Positions 53,580 through 63,240 are shown, counted from the first letter of the stretch. The stretch is DNA of 64,000 bases from Confluentibacter sediminis (GCF_003258355.1 NZ_QKPO01000003.1:62001-126000); one strand, 5' to 3'. Numbers and translations are program-made. Notes: a model not told the origin generated them from the sequence alone.

Positions 53580-54686
53580 TTATACGTGTGTGTTGGTTGC
53601 TTTTGGATAATCTATATAGCCTTCTTTTCCTAGGGTGTAGAACGTGTCTGGATTGTAGTCTGCTAAATCTAGATTGTTTTCAAAACGCTCCACCAAATCG
53701 GGGTTAGAAATGTACAGCTTCCCAAAAGATACTAAATCGGCATTACCAGCTTCTATTACGGCATTTCCTTTTTCTTGTGTAAAGCCCGCATTAATCATTA
53801 AGGTACCGTTGTATAATGGTCTGAAATGTTTTGCAATTTCAGTCACGGCATACGGAATATTTGAGACATCTGTAAATGGTTCCGATAAATGCACATAGGC
53901 TAAATTGTAATCGTTTAATTTTTTAATGATGTATTCAAAGGTTGGGATGGTTTGTTCATCCATAGTCATACCAAATACATTATTTAATGAGGGGTTAAAC
54001 CTGGCTCCTATTTTTTCTTCTGGAATCACTTCTTTAATGGCATCTAGCACGTCAAAGAAAAAACGGGCTTTGTTTTCTGTACTGCCTCCGTAAGCATCGG
54101 TTCTATGATTGGTTGTTCCACTAAAGAATTGGTGAAATAAATACCCATTGGAAGAATGAATTTCGACACCATCAAATCCAGCTTCTACAGCATTTTTGGC
54201 AGCATGTTTAAAATCGTTAATTGTTTCATTAATATCAGACAAGGTCATTGCCTTTGGTGTGGGTGTTTCTTTGAGACCATCTTTGGTATATACTTGTTCA
54301 TGGGGATTGATAGCTGAGGGTGCTAATGGTAACTCTCCATTATGGAAAGATGAATGGGATACACGACCTACATGCCATAATTGAATAAATATTTTGCCAC
54401 CTTTGTCATGCACACGTTTGGTAATTTTTTTCCAACCTTCTACTTGTGCTTTGGTATGAATACCAGGGGTATTTATATAACCAACGGCTCTTGGTGATAC
54501 TTGTGAGCCTTCGGTAATGATTAAACCAGCGGAAGCTCGTTGTTCATAATAAACGCCTTCTAATTCATCGGTGGGTACCTTCCCCTCGTTATTGGCTCTA
54601 CTACGTGTCATAGGTGCCATAACGACTCTATTTTTAAGACTTAAATTTTCACTGCTATAAGGGCTTAATAATGCTTGTTTGCTCAT
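53580..54686 (-). CDS. Old Yellow Enzyme-type alkene reductase
   Basis: 368 residues, FMN (beta/alpha)8 barrel. Motifs: VMAPMTRSRA, IQLWHVGRVSH, the substrate His/Asn pair in VEIHSSNGYLFHQFFSGTTNHRTDAYGGS, and the C-terminal DLVSFGKLYISNPDL phosphate loop. NemA/XenA-like enzymes reduce activated C=C bonds or nitro groups with NADPH. Physiological substrate unknown. Transcribed alone, 106 bases upstream of osmC on the same strand; both belong to electrophile or peroxide defence. Confidence 0.93.
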   Translation of the reverse strand: MSKQALLSPYSSENLSLKNRVVMAPMTRSRANNEGKVPTDELEGVYYEQRASAGLIITEGSQVSPRAVGYINTPGIHTKAQVEGWKKITKRVHDKGGKIFIQLWHVGRVSHSSFHNGELPLAPSAINPHEQVYTKDGLKETPTPKAMTLSDINETINDFKHAAKNAVEAGFDGVEIHSSNGYLFHQFFSGTTNHRTDAYGGSTENKARFFFDVLDAIKEVIPEEKIGARFNPSLNNVFGMTMDEQTIPTFEYIIKKLNDYNLAYVHLSEPFTDVSNIPYAVTEIAKHFRPLYNGTLMINAGFTQEKGNAVIEAGNADLVSFGKLYISNPDLVERFENNLDLADYNPDTFYTLGKEGYIDYPKATNTHV

Positions 54687-54753
54687 ATAAATATTTTTTC
54701 GACAATTTACGAATATGCTGTGGGAAATTAAAGTATGTTTTGATAAGGATTTG

Positions 54754-55803
54754 TTAAAAAATCAGGATGTTATTGATGGCTTTAAGCCAATCATCCATTG
54801 AGGTTTCATTGGTCTGCAAGGCTACGCTGCCATTTCCGTAAGGTGCATACATATCCATACTTGTTACGGAAAAGAAGCCTACGGTTGGCGTTAATGAGGC
54901 ACTCGCCAAATGCATCACCCCATTGTCTGCTGCTATGAATATAGAGGTGTTTTTAATGATGGCAGCCATTTCTCGGATATCCTGACTATAAAAATGGGGG
55001 GCTTTAAAGTTTATTTTTGAAATATTTTCAATGGGTAGCATTTCAATAATATTGTAATCGGGATAGTCGTTTTGTAAACGTGTGTAAAAGGTGTTCCACC
55101 AATCTTCTGAATAACACTTATCGCCCGTAGCATTGGTATATAAGCAAATGGTTCTTTTATTGTTTTTTATAATGTTATCTAAGATTTTCTTTCCTACAGC
55201 TATTTCAGAATCCTTCAATTTAATGTCCAATAGAGGTATGGGTGCATTGTTCTCTGGCAATCCTAACTTTGTGAGATAGTATCTTAAATTATAAACAGGA
55301 TATTTTGAAATATGTTCGTAATCATGATGCTTTAGGCGAATGTCTTCGTGATCGTTACCAAAAATTTTAAAATTAGCTTTAGAGATTTGCGTTAACAACC
55401 TTCCTGAAGATGAGTTTTTATCACCATTAATGACTAAATCATAATGGGTTTGTTTTATAGATATCCAGCCGTTGGCATATTTCAATAAATTGCTGAATGG
55501 TTTTTTGGGAAGTTGAATGATTCTACGGATTTGATTATAATTTTCAAATACGGGATTGGCAACACCTCCTTTTACAAATAAATCAATCTCGCCATTGGGG
55601 AATGTATTTATAACTTCTTGAACAATAGGCGTGAGTAATAATTGGTTGCCTAATCTATGATTGGGTCTTATAATCAGTACTTTTTTTATATCAACTAGGT
55701 TAAGGTCGCCAACTTTTGGTTCGGAATAATTACTGCCAATATTCTTGGTTATGCTGTGCATAATCCGTCTTCTTATTATATTGATACGGGTTTTAAAGGT
55801 CAT
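54754..55803 (-). CDS. Glycosyltransferase family 9 protein
   Basis: 349 residues. LIRPNHRLGNQLLLTPIVQEV and the C-terminal AADNGVMHLASASLTPTVGFF are the GT9 (ADP-heptose:LPS heptosyltransferase) signatures; CLYTNATGDKCYSEDWW is the nucleotide-sugar region. Likely a cytoplasmic-face enzyme of LPS core or surface glycan synthesis. The N-terminal basic start (TRINIIRRR) may be a membrane-contact helix. A good promoter lies 34 bases upstream. Confidence 0.85.
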   Translation of the reverse strand: MTFKTRINIIRRRIMHSITKNIGSNYSEPKVGDLNLVDIKKVLIIRPNHRLGNQLLLTPIVQEVINTFPNGEIDLFVKGGVANPVFENYNQIRRIIQLPKKPFSNLLKYANGWISIKQTHYDLVINGDKNSSSGRLLTQISKANFKIFGNDHEDIRLKHHDYEHISKYPVYNLRYYLTKLGLPENNAPIPLLDIKLKDSEIAVGKKILDNIIKNNKRTICLYTNATGDKCYSEDWWNTFYTRLQNDYPDYNIIEMLPIENISKINFKAPHFYSQDIREMAAIIKNTSIFIAADNGVMHLASASLTPTVGFFSVTSMDMYAPYGNGSVALQTNETSMDDWLKAINNILIF

Positions 55804-55837
55804 TAATTCTATTGCTATGTATAATTAATAAAGCGTA

Positions 55838-55868
55838 CAAAAATACAAAGACATGGCTTGCTTTACAA
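55838..55868 (-). promoter_or_regulatory. Candidate promoter of the GT9 gene
   Basis: Minus strand TTG (55866-55868), 20-base spacer, TATTTTTG (55838-55845). Both boxes match the Bacteroidota consensus at an ideal spacing. Confidence 0.6.
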
Positions 55869-55869
55869 T

Positions 55870-56718
55870 TTAATTTAATCTATTTGATTTGTACCACACG
55901 TTTAAAATCAGTCCTAGAATAATCATGAACATGCCAAGAATACTCCAAAGGGTATAGATTTCACCGAATAAAAACAAGCCTACCAGAACAGTGAAAATCA
56001 CTTCTAAATATTTTAAGGGTGCTACTTGGTTTGTGGATGCTACTTGAAAGGCTTTCGTCATATACACTTGCCCAAAATATCCAAAAACCCCTAAACTACA
56101 TATTAATAACCATTCCAGCCATCCTTCAGGATTTACCCAATTATTAATAGACAGTATGCCTCCTACTAATGTGGCAATACACATAAAATAATTAACCACT
56201 ACTACAGGGTGCTCTCGTTTCCCTATTTTACTAATTATAATGTAAACCAAACCACTAAAAACAGCTGAAATAACCGCTAGTAATAATCCATAACTGTTTA
56301 ATTCTCTATCTAAGCCTTTTAAAACCAAAACACCAGAAAAGGCCAACAAGAAGAAAATCCATTGCCAAAATTTAATTTTTTCCTTTAGAAGAAAAATGGA
56401 AAAAACAGCAGCAAAAATCGGGGCTAAATATCGTAGGGATACGGCGGTGCCTATGGGAATATATTTTGTTGCCATAAAAAACAATGTCATAGAAATAACC
56501 CCAACAAATCCTCTTAAAATCAATATCTTCTTATTATTTCCAAGCATTGGAATCTTGTTTTTGTAAAGAAACCCTACGGTTAAAAACAAAGAACTGATGG
56601 ATCTGAAAAATACTATTTGATAAGCACTGATGTTCACTAAATACCTTACAACACTATTCATGCAGGCAAAAGAAAGCGTGCTTATCAGCATAAATTTTAT
56701 GGCAAGTTTAACGTCCAA
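55870..56718 (-). CDS. EamA/DMT family transporter
   Basis: 282 residues, ten predicted membrane helices in two EamA repeats (start IKFMLISTLSFACMNSVVRYL, second repeat from about LLAVISAVFSGLVYIIISKIG; the FLLKEKIKFWQWIFFLLAFSGVLVL segment ends the first). Drug/metabolite exporter; substrate not known. Overlaps the next EamA gene (56708) by 11 bases, so the pair may be co-expressed, but it is a distinct family branch. Confidence 0.88.
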   Translation of the reverse strand: MDVKLAIKFMLISTLSFACMNSVVRYLVNISAYQIVFFRSISSLFLTVGFLYKNKIPMLGNNKKILILRGFVGVISMTLFFMATKYIPIGTAVSLRYLAPIFAAVFSIFLLKEKIKFWQWIFFLLAFSGVLVLKGLDRELNSYGLLLAVISAVFSGLVYIIISKIGKREHPVVVVNYFMCIATLVGGILSINNWVNPEGWLEWLLICSLGVFGYFGQVYMTKAFQVASTNQVAPLKYLEVIFTVLVGLFLFGEIYTLWSILGMFMIILGLILNVWYKSNRLN

Positions 56719-57622
56719 ATGGTCTTATTTTAATTTTTCTTTTGGTTGTTATAAAATACACGCCCGTTAAAAGAATACCAGCTGCAATAATCGTTTGGAA
56801 AGAGATGGCCTCATCTAAGACATACCATCCTAAAACAATGGCAATCACTGGATTTACATAAGCTGATGTTGATACTTTTTCAGGCGATACCACTTTTAAC
56901 AAATAATTGAATGAGGTAAAAGCGACGACACTACCAAAGACACTCAACAGTATCATGGACCATCTTACAGACGGATCCCAATGTATTGGAGCTATCCAAG
57001 TTTCTCCAAGTATTGAGCTGGTGATAGCCAAAAGGATTCCGGCACTCATCATTTGATAGGCTGTACTTACAAAATAGTTGCCTGGTAAATCTGCTTTAGA
57101 AACAAATACACTGCCATAACTCCAACTTAATACACAGGTTAAAATCATGAACATGCCTAAAAGGGTGCCTTCTTGGGTTACTAAATCTCTTTGGCTTACT
57201 AAAATATACATACCAATGATGCCTAAACCAATACCAATTAATGAATTGGTTTTCATCTTTTTATTATCGATAAGGCGCATTAATAGCAATATGAATAAAG
57301 GTTGTGTGGAGGCTTCTAAAGCTCCGAAGCCACTGTCTACATATTTTAATGCCCAAACAAATACGCCATTTCCATATACAAGAAACAAAAATCCTGAAAA
57401 CACACAATTGATAAGTTGTTTTCTCGTAATGGCTAAATTAAGTTTCATGAATTTAGCAATAACGAAGATGATAGCACCTGCAACGATAAAGCGGCATGAG
57501 GCTAGAAAAAAGGGCGGTAATTGAGCTACGGCTATTTTATTAAGAAGGTATGTAGAACCCCAAATAACATAGATAGCAAAAAAAGCTAATATAACGATAA
57601 TGGTTTTACGTGGAATAGCCAT
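56708..57622 (-). CDS. EamA/DMT family transporter
   Basis: 304 residues, ten membrane helices. AIYVIWGSTYLLNKIAVAQLPPFFLASCRFIVAGAI is the classical EamA start; second half includes YVNPVIAIVLGWYVLDEAISFQTIIAAGILLTGVYFIT. Closer to the YedA/RhaT-like exporters than its neighbour, so they are not a recent duplication. 26 bases after the PPK2 gene on the same strand. Substrate unknown. Confidence 0.88.
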   Translation of the reverse strand: MAIPRKTIIVILAFFAIYVIWGSTYLLNKIAVAQLPPFFLASCRFIVAGAIIFVIAKFMKLNLAITRKQLINCVFSGFLFLVYGNGVFVWALKYVDSGFGALEASTQPLFILLLMRLIDNKKMKTNSLIGIGLGIIGMYILVSQRDLVTQEGTLLGMFMILTCVLSWSYGSVFVSKADLPGNYFVSTAYQMMSAGILLAITSSILGETWIAPIHWDPSVRWSMILLSVFGSVVAFTSFNYLLKVVSPEKVSTSAYVNPVIAIVLGWYVLDEAISFQTIIAAGILLTGVYFITTKRKIKIRPFGR

Positions 57623-57648
57623 ATTTTTTATGAACTAGCAGGTTTAAA

Positions 57649-58419
57649 TTATTTGTTTAAACATGCTTTTAAACTAATTAAATCGAATACTTCTGTAACT
57701 ATCGAATCATCCAGTGATAAACGCTCTTTAGTCTCCCCCTTCTTATCATATTCAAATCGGTTAACCACATAGCGAATCACTTCTTTTCTAGCAACGTCAC
57801 GTTCGTTTCCTTTTATAACAATCCAAGGGGATTGTGGTGTCCCTGTTTTTTTGAACATGGCTTCCTTGTATTTTGTAAAGTCTTCCCATTTTGATTGGGC
57901 TTCTACGTCTACGCTACTCAATTTCCATTGCTTTAAAGGATTATGCACACGGTCTTCCAAGCGTCTTTTTTGTTCTTGTGCATCGATAGAAAACCAAAAC
58001 TTAAAGAGGTGTATGCCGTCTTCAATAAGCATTTTTTCTAACTGAACCACTTGTTTATTAAATAGACGGTATTGTGCTTTGCTACAGAATCCCATCACAG
58101 GTTCAACCACTGCTCTATTGTACCAACTACGGTCAAAAAGCACCATTTCTCCTGGACCTGGTAAATGTTCTATATAACGTTGGAAATACCATTGTCCTGA
58201 TTCTCTTTCTGTTGGTTTAGACAATGCTACGACTTTAAAGAGTCGAGGGTTTAAAAAACGAATAAAACGCATAATGGCTCCTCCTTTTCCAGCGGTATCT
58301 CTGCCTTCAAATAGAATGACTACGCGTTTATTTGTTGCTTTAATGTGTTGCTGTAACCTAACTAATTCTGTTTGTAGATTAATGTATTCTTGATCTTCTT
58401 CTATGGCATGCAAACTCAT
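57649..58419 (-). CDS. Polyphosphate kinase 2
   Basis: 256 residues, single PPK2 domain. Walker A GRDTAGKGG (39-47), Walker B/lid FDRSWYNRAVVEPVMGF (95-111) and RPxE-like KPTERESGQWYFQRYI. Phosphorylates nucleoside mono- or diphosphates with polyphosphate, or the reverse. The class (I-III) is not fixed by sequence here. Upstream of the EamA transporter on the same strand. Confidence 0.93.
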   Translation of the reverse strand: MSLHAIEEDQEYINLQTELVRLQQHIKATNKRVVILFEGRDTAGKGGAIMRFIRFLNPRLFKVVALSKPTERESGQWYFQRYIEHLPGPGEMVLFDRSWYNRAVVEPVMGFCSKAQYRLFNKQVVQLEKMLIEDGIHLFKFWFSIDAQEQKRRLEDRVHNPLKQWKLSSVDVEAQSKWEDFTKYKEAMFKKTGTPQSPWIVIKGNERDVARKEVIRYVVNRFEYDKKGETKERLSLDDSIVTEVFDLISLKACLNK

Positions 58420-58482
58420 AAGGCACTATGATGTCTCAAAAATGAATTAAAACTATGAAAAGTTGATGGACTTGGATTAAAA

Positions 58483-58932
58483 TTAAATCTTTTTAACCCG
58501 AACAGCATTCATTCCTTTTTGTCCTCGTTCTAGTTCGTAAGTTACTTTGTCGTTTTCAGCTATTGGTTGAAGTAAACCACTCACATGAACAAAATATTTT
58601 TCTTGATTGATACTGTCTATAATGAATCCGAAACCTTTTGAAGTGTCAAAAAAGGATACTTTTCCTTCTTTTGCGGTAGGCTCATCATCTCCTATTTCTT
58701 TCTTTGGAATACCGATTTCAATACTTTCTGCTTCTACTTTAACTTTCATAGAAGGATCTGGTGGCGTGTCTGTTAAATTACCATTGTAATCTACATAAGC
58801 AAATTGAATCCCTTGAGGGTTTTCTTTAGCTTCTGCTTTTCTAGCATCTTTCTTTTTTTGCTTGTCTTCTCGTTTCTTTAATCGTTTTTTTTCTTTCTCA
58901 ATCTTGTTAAAAGTTACTTGTGATTTTGCCAT
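58483..58932 (-). CDS. Cold-shock-domain protein with long basic N-terminal region
   Basis: 149 residues. CSD at ~89-149 with RNP1 KGFGFI (99-104) and RNP2 YFVHVS (113-118). The first ~40 residues are almost only Lys/Arg/Glu/Asp (helical, KKRLKKREDKQKKKDARKAEAK), then a ~45-residue linker. RNA-binding chaperone of a type common in Bacteroidota. About 120 bases separate the presumed start of transcription (see box at 59059) from the ATG, as in other cold-shock genes. Confidence 0.88.
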   Translation of the reverse strand: MAKSQVTFNKIEKEKKRLKKREDKQKKKDARKAEAKENPQGIQFAYVDYNGNLTDTPPDPSMKVKVEAESIEIGIPKKEIGDDEPTAKEGKVSFFDTSKGFGFIIDSINQEKYFVHVSGLLQPIAENDKVTYELERGQKGMNAVRVKKI

Positions 58933-59058
58933 AGTTTACGGTAAAGGGTTTTAATTATTAAAAATTACTGCATTGCAATTAATTTTATATAAAATCTTAT
59001 TAACGAGAACCTGTTTATCAAAAAATTATAAAAAATGCTTAAACATGCATATTGACTA

Positions 59059-59066
59059 CAAAGATA
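59059..59066 (-). promoter_or_regulatory. Candidate -7 box of the cold-shock gene
   Basis: Minus strand TATCTTTG, perfect TAnnTTTG, 127 bases before the ATG. It would give a long A/T-rich leader, typical of cold-shock mRNAs. Confidence 0.4.
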
Positions 59067-59109
59067 CGCTTATTTGAGCAATATCATATAAAAAAAGCCT
59101 AATAGAGAT

Positions 59110-60663
59110 TTAGTCTTCTGGAGGATAGCCATGAATAGCCTCAAAAACCTCGTCGAAATTAGATCTTAAATAAGCATTTAATTTCTTTCTGTATTCGCCT
59201 TTTAGCCACTCCACAAAATTGAATGTGCTTTTGCTAATACACTTCGTATAGCGGTTGATTCTAAAATCTATATCGTCTCCAAGCATTTTTGCTAATGCCA
59301 ATGCATCATATACATCTTCACTATTTTCTATACAAATTTTGGCATGTTGTTCTATGGAACGCTCTAATACTACTTTGGAAGATTCACCGTTTCTTACAGA
59401 TTCTACATAGGTTTTCTGAATATCGAAATGAACGTTTTCGGATTTTGAGAACTCAGCCCGTAATTCATCTGGCATTTCGTATCTAAAATTGCTTTCTAAA
59501 TCTTCATCGCTTAAAAGAGAATCCAAATAATAATTTGGAGATCTAAAGATACGTTGCCAATCTAAATCTTCCCCCCAAGCACCGAATCGATGGAAATTAT
59601 TTCCTAAATCGATAACATCAAAGGTTTTTTTGTTTTTTAAAACACGAGAGCCTCTACCAATCATTTGATAATATAAGGTTAATGATTTGGTTGCTCTATT
59701 TAAAATAATACTTTCTACAGTTGGCTCATCAAAACCTGTTGTTAAAATACTTACAGATGTTAAAATGGCATCAGGTGTTTTCTTGAACCATTTTAAAATT
59801 TGTGCTCTTTCTTTTTTGGTATTGGTATTGTCTAAATGCGCTATCGGATATCCCGCTTTTCTAAACGTATCATACACGTGTAAAGATGTATTGATTCCAT
59901 TATTAAAGATTAGGGTTTTTTTACCTTTTGAGCGTTCTTCGTAAGCTTGTATTAATTTGGTTAACATGTCGTTAGCCGTATACAAGTCTTCTGATGATTT
60001 AACTGTATAATCACCGTTAGCACCTACCACCAAAGAGGTTAAGCCCACATTGTATGAGAACATTTCGGCACGTGCTAAAAAGCCATTCTGGATTAAGGAT
60101 TCTATACTTTCGCCCACAATCAATTCGTCGTAATTATCGGTCATTGGCAATTCTATACTAGAACTTAAAGGTGTTGCTGTAACGCCCAGAATGAAACATT
60201 GACTGAAAAACTTGAATAGTTTTGTGAAAGAATTATAGTGAGCTTCATCAATAATAACTAAGCCGATATCAGAAATATCCAATTTGTCATCATTCAGTCT
60301 GTTATTCAAAGTTTCCACCATAGCTACAAAACAGCTATACTCTGCTTGGTCACTTAAATCGGCCTTACTGTCAATCACTTTATTTACAACCTCAAACTCC
60401 GTAAGCATACTAGATGTTTGTTTACAAAGCTCGATACGGTGCGTCATCACCAAGACCTTTTTTTTGTGATGTTTTAGGTATTGTCTAACAATTTCAGAAA
60501 AAATAACGGTTTTCCCTCCCCCTGTGGGTAATTGATACAGTAAGTGGTAATCGTCTGGAGATTCTTCAAAGCTTTTAAAAATTTTATCTATAGCCCCTTT
60601 TTGATAACTATATAGATCCTTGCCCGCGTTTCTTTCTTCTAATTCTGTTTTTGATACTGACAT
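59110..60663 (-). CDS. DEAD/DEAH box superfamily 2 helicase
   Basis: 517 residues from ATG 60663 (MSVSKTELEERNAGKDLYSYQKGAIDKI). A longer frame reaches 60759, but a perfect -7 box at 60684-60691 lies just before this ATG, so the short form is preferred. Walker A LPTGGGKT (45-52), DEAH (139-142), motif III VTATPL and motif VI QMIGRGSR are intact; the RecA-like cores are followed by a ~130-residue tail. Nearest to UvrB/RecQ-like bacterial RES_III helicases; partner unknown. Confidence 0.9.
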   Translation of the reverse strand: MSVSKTELEERNAGKDLYSYQKGAIDKIFKSFEESPDDYHLLYQLPTGGGKTVIFSEIVRQYLKHHKKKVLVMTHRIELCKQTSSMLTEFEVVNKVIDSKADLSDQAEYSCFVAMVETLNNRLNDDKLDISDIGLVIIDEAHYNSFTKLFKFFSQCFILGVTATPLSSSIELPMTDNYDELIVGESIESLIQNGFLARAEMFSYNVGLTSLVVGANGDYTVKSSEDLYTANDMLTKLIQAYEERSKGKKTLIFNNGINTSLHVYDTFRKAGYPIAHLDNTNTKKERAQILKWFKKTPDAILTSVSILTTGFDEPTVESIILNRATKSLTLYYQMIGRGSRVLKNKKTFDVIDLGNNFHRFGAWGEDLDWQRIFRSPNYYLDSLLSDEDLESNFRYEMPDELRAEFSKSENVHFDIQKTYVESVRNGESSKVVLERSIEQHAKICIENSEDVYDALALAKMLGDDIDFRINRYTKCISKSTFNFVEWLKGEYRKKLNAYLRSNFDEVFEAIHGYPPED

Positions 60664-60683
60664 ACGTGATAATTGATGGCTTG

Positions 60684-60691
60684 CAAAAATA
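60684..60691 (-). promoter_or_regulatory. -7 box of the helicase gene
   Basis: Minus strand TATTTTTG then C, a perfect TAnnTTTG(C), 20 bases before ATG 60663. Confidence 0.55.
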
Positions 60692-60830
60692 ACACCTTTA
60701 AAGGGTTTATGACGAATGATTCGTGCTAAAATTTTATTTAAAGTTTTAATGAAAATCAATAGTTTTTTAATGTGTATGCTTTTGTCTCATTAAATTTTTA
60801 CTTTTACCTTATAATTTTTCTCAAAAAACG

Positions 60831-61844
60831 ATGCAAATCAACGACAAAAGCGAAATAAAAGAGTATTCAGCATTCCCAGAGCGTTATCATAAAATGGACT
60901 ATAAGAGGTCCGGAAAAAGTGGTATTCTTTTACCTGCCATTTCTTTAGGGTTATGGCATAATTTCGGATTCGTTGATAGTTTACAAAATGCTAGAGAGGT
61001 ATTACGATGTGCCTTTGATTTAGGAATCACCCATTTTGATTTGGCAAATAATTACGGGCCTCCGTATGGGTCTGCCGAAGAAAACTTCGGAACTATTTTT
61101 AAAAAAGATTTTAAAAAGTATAGAGACGAATTGTTTATTGCCAGTAAAGCTGGTTATGATATGTGGCCAGGACCTTATGGGAATTTTGGTTCTAGAAAAT
61201 ATTTAATAGCAAGTTTAGACCAAAGCTTGAAGCGTATGGGTTTAGATTATGTAGACATTTTTTATCACCACAGACCCGATCCCGAAACTCCTTTAGAAGA
61301 GACTATGGGTGCTTTGGCAGATATGGTGCGTCAAGGAAAAGCATTATATGTAGGGATTTCCAATTATCAACCAAAAGAAACGCAAGAAGCCGCTAAGATT
61401 CTTAAAAGTTTAAATACATCTTTTATACTTCACCAAGCCCGCTATTCTATGTTTGATCGTTGGGTTGAAGATGGTCTTTTGAACACATTACATGAGCATG
61501 GTGTGGGATGCATCGCCTTTTCTCCATTGGCACAAGGGATGCTTACCGATAAATATATACATGGTATTCCTGAAAATTCTAGAGCCAATAAAGCCTTTTC
61601 CTATTTAAATACGGATACGGTAAATGATACTATTGAAAAAGTAAAGGCATTAAATACTTTAGCTATAAAGCGGGAACAAAAATTATCGCAAATGGCAATT
61701 GCTTGGATCTTAAGACAGCCACAAGTAGCTTCTGTGCTTGTCGGTGCTAGTTCTGCCAATCAATTAAAAGAAAATGTGAAAGCGTTGGATAATTTGAGTT
61801 TTACTGTAGAGGAATTAACGTTGATAGATAAAATCCTTAAATAA
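60831..61844 (+). CDS. Aldo/keto reductase, YghZ-like
   Basis: 337 residues. GLWHNFG...HFDLANNYGPPYGSAEENFG carries the tetrad Asp and Tyr, IASKAGYDMWPGPYGNFGSRKYLIASLDQSLKRMGLDYVDIFYHHRPDPETPLEETMGAL carries Lys and His. The YghZ (L-glyceraldehyde 3-phosphate reductase) type is indicated by the SRKYLIASLDQSLKRMGLDYVDIF stretch. NADPH-dependent detoxification of aldehydes such as methylglyoxal. Stand-alone, divergent from the helicase. Confidence 0.92.
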   Translation: MQINDKSEIKEYSAFPERYHKMDYKRSGKSGILLPAISLGLWHNFGFVDSLQNAREVLRCAFDLGITHFDLANNYGPPYGSAEENFGTIFKKDFKKYRDELFIASKAGYDMWPGPYGNFGSRKYLIASLDQSLKRMGLDYVDIFYHHRPDPETPLEETMGALADMVRQGKALYVGISNYQPKETQEAAKILKSLNTSFILHQARYSMFDRWVEDGLLNTLHEHGVGCIAFSPLAQGMLTDKYIHGIPENSRANKAFSYLNTDTVNDTIEKVKALNTLAIKREQKLSQMAIAWILRQPQVASVLVGASSANQLKENVKALDNLSFTVEELTLIDKILK

Positions 61845-61901
61845 TTCAACGTTTAATAGTTTTCCTATCCTGATTTGTTGAAGGTTGGGATATTACTTTC
61901 A

Positions 61902-62092
61902 TTAGAAATAATAAGTACCCTCATTCTCATTTACAATTTCTATACGGTTTTCGATGTAGAAAGTGGCTTGACCTTTTAAAATATAAAAAAACTGTTGTGA
62001 TTTAGTGTGGAAATGCAACTTTTCTTTGGTTGAGATGGGTACAGATTCCAATTTGATGGATAAGTATTTTTATCTAAAAACGCCCAGCTATG
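61902..62092 (-). pseudogene. Cupin-domain gene remnant
   Basis: On the minus strand, between 62069 and 61902, an in-frame stretch reads KLESVPISTKEKLHFHTKSQQFFYILKGQATFYIENRIEIVNENEG, a cupin with its HxHxxxQQFF motif 1. A stop (TAA) lies at once upstream in that frame; the text SWAFLDKNTYPSN appears just upstream in another frame, so one frameshift, and the second cupin motif is lost after TAA 61902. Too short to be in an ordinary gene list. Confidence 0.75.
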
Positions 62093-62136
62093 ATAATTAT
62101 CTCCTCACTGAGAATGAGCAGTATTTTTCCTGTTTA

Positions 62137-62811
62137 TCATTCTTTTACAATAATTATAGTCACTTTCACCTTTGCAGCTAGAGCCCATATTTTTCCAGTA
62201 ATTAAATAACTCCACTGATCAATAATTCTGTATTCAGCAGTATTTGGAAGTACAGAACCTTCATTGATTGCATAGAATTCAATTTTATTAATACCTTCTT
62301 TTAATTTCAACCTGAAACCAGTAAAATTTGCGATCAAAAGTTCGTTCGATCTTATAATATCATCATCAACTAAAACTCTTAAATAATCACCATCAACTAG
62401 TCCAAAATCTCTATAAGAAATATCAATATAATCAGATTTTGTTCTATAATCTCCCCAAAAAGCATTTTCTTTTAACCCAGAATTTTCTCCATTTTCTTCT
62501 GGTTTCAAATCTTCTTCTATCTTATCAAATCTCTTTTGATATAATTCTCCTGGGTTTCCAAAGACCTCGCCACCAGTCATTGAAAATTCTTTTTTAGGAA
62601 AATTGAATTGAGGGGATGTTTTTGGGGTAGAAAAACCTTTAAAGGTATTATTACTTTCAATAGGTTTAGATGGTAAGATACTTTTTGAATCTAAAGAATC
62701 TTTCGGACTCTCTATGGCAGGAATTGAAATGGACTTATTTCTACTATCAATTTGAGCATTCATAGATGCTAAAAAGAACATAAAAACGAAAAATGAAAAA
62801 TAAAACTTCAC
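62137..62811 (-). CDS. Secreted protein of unknown function
   Basis: 224 residues with signal peptide MKFYFSFFVFMFFLASMNA. The N-terminal ~100 residues are Ser/Pro/Lys rich and low-complexity; the C-terminal half (SYRDFGLVDGDYLRVLVDDDIIRSNELLIANFTGFRLKLKEGINKIEFYAINEG) is a beta-sandwich-like module known to me as part of Bacteroidota secreted proteins without named role. A TATCTTTG -7 box lies at 62872-62879, 61 bases upstream. Confidence 0.6.
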   Translation of the reverse strand: MKFYFSFFVFMFFLASMNAQIDSRNKSISIPAIESPKDSLDSKSILPSKPIESNNTFKGFSTPKTSPQFNFPKKEFSMTGGEVFGNPGELYQKRFDKIEEDLKPEENGENSGLKENAFWGDYRTKSDYIDISYRDFGLVDGDYLRVLVDDDIIRSNELLIANFTGFRLKLKEGINKIEFYAINEGSVLPNTAEYRIIDQWSYLITGKIWALAAKVKVTIIIVKE

Positions 62812-63240
62812 AGACTTAAATATATTTTAAATGAATGGGGTTTGTATGTAATCATTACCTTAATTAGTTATCAAAGATATTTCTTTATCTGAAACGTTTA
62901 ACTAAGCCAATGTCTTTTTGCATTGTTTTAACACAAAAACCATTCCTAAACACATGTTGAGCATACATTTTGGCTATTTAATGATCAAAATACCTGCCCT
63001 ATTCCTAAAATTATGTTAATTTATTATTATGTTATGCATAGTACTGTAACAAATCTGATTTATGGTCGTCTATCAGGTATAAATCAATTAAAAATAACAA
63101 AATATCATGAGAACTTTAAACAACAACCAAATTACAAGCACAGCAGTTAATACTAAAAGTTTTAATTGGAACAACAAGAGACGTTACAGATAAGTAACGT
63201 CTCCGAAATAAAACATCATCAATTCATCATCTTTCAAAAA

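Noticed and set aside
60664-60759. N-terminal extension of the helicase
   Set aside because: A perfect -7 box lies within it, just before ATG 60663.
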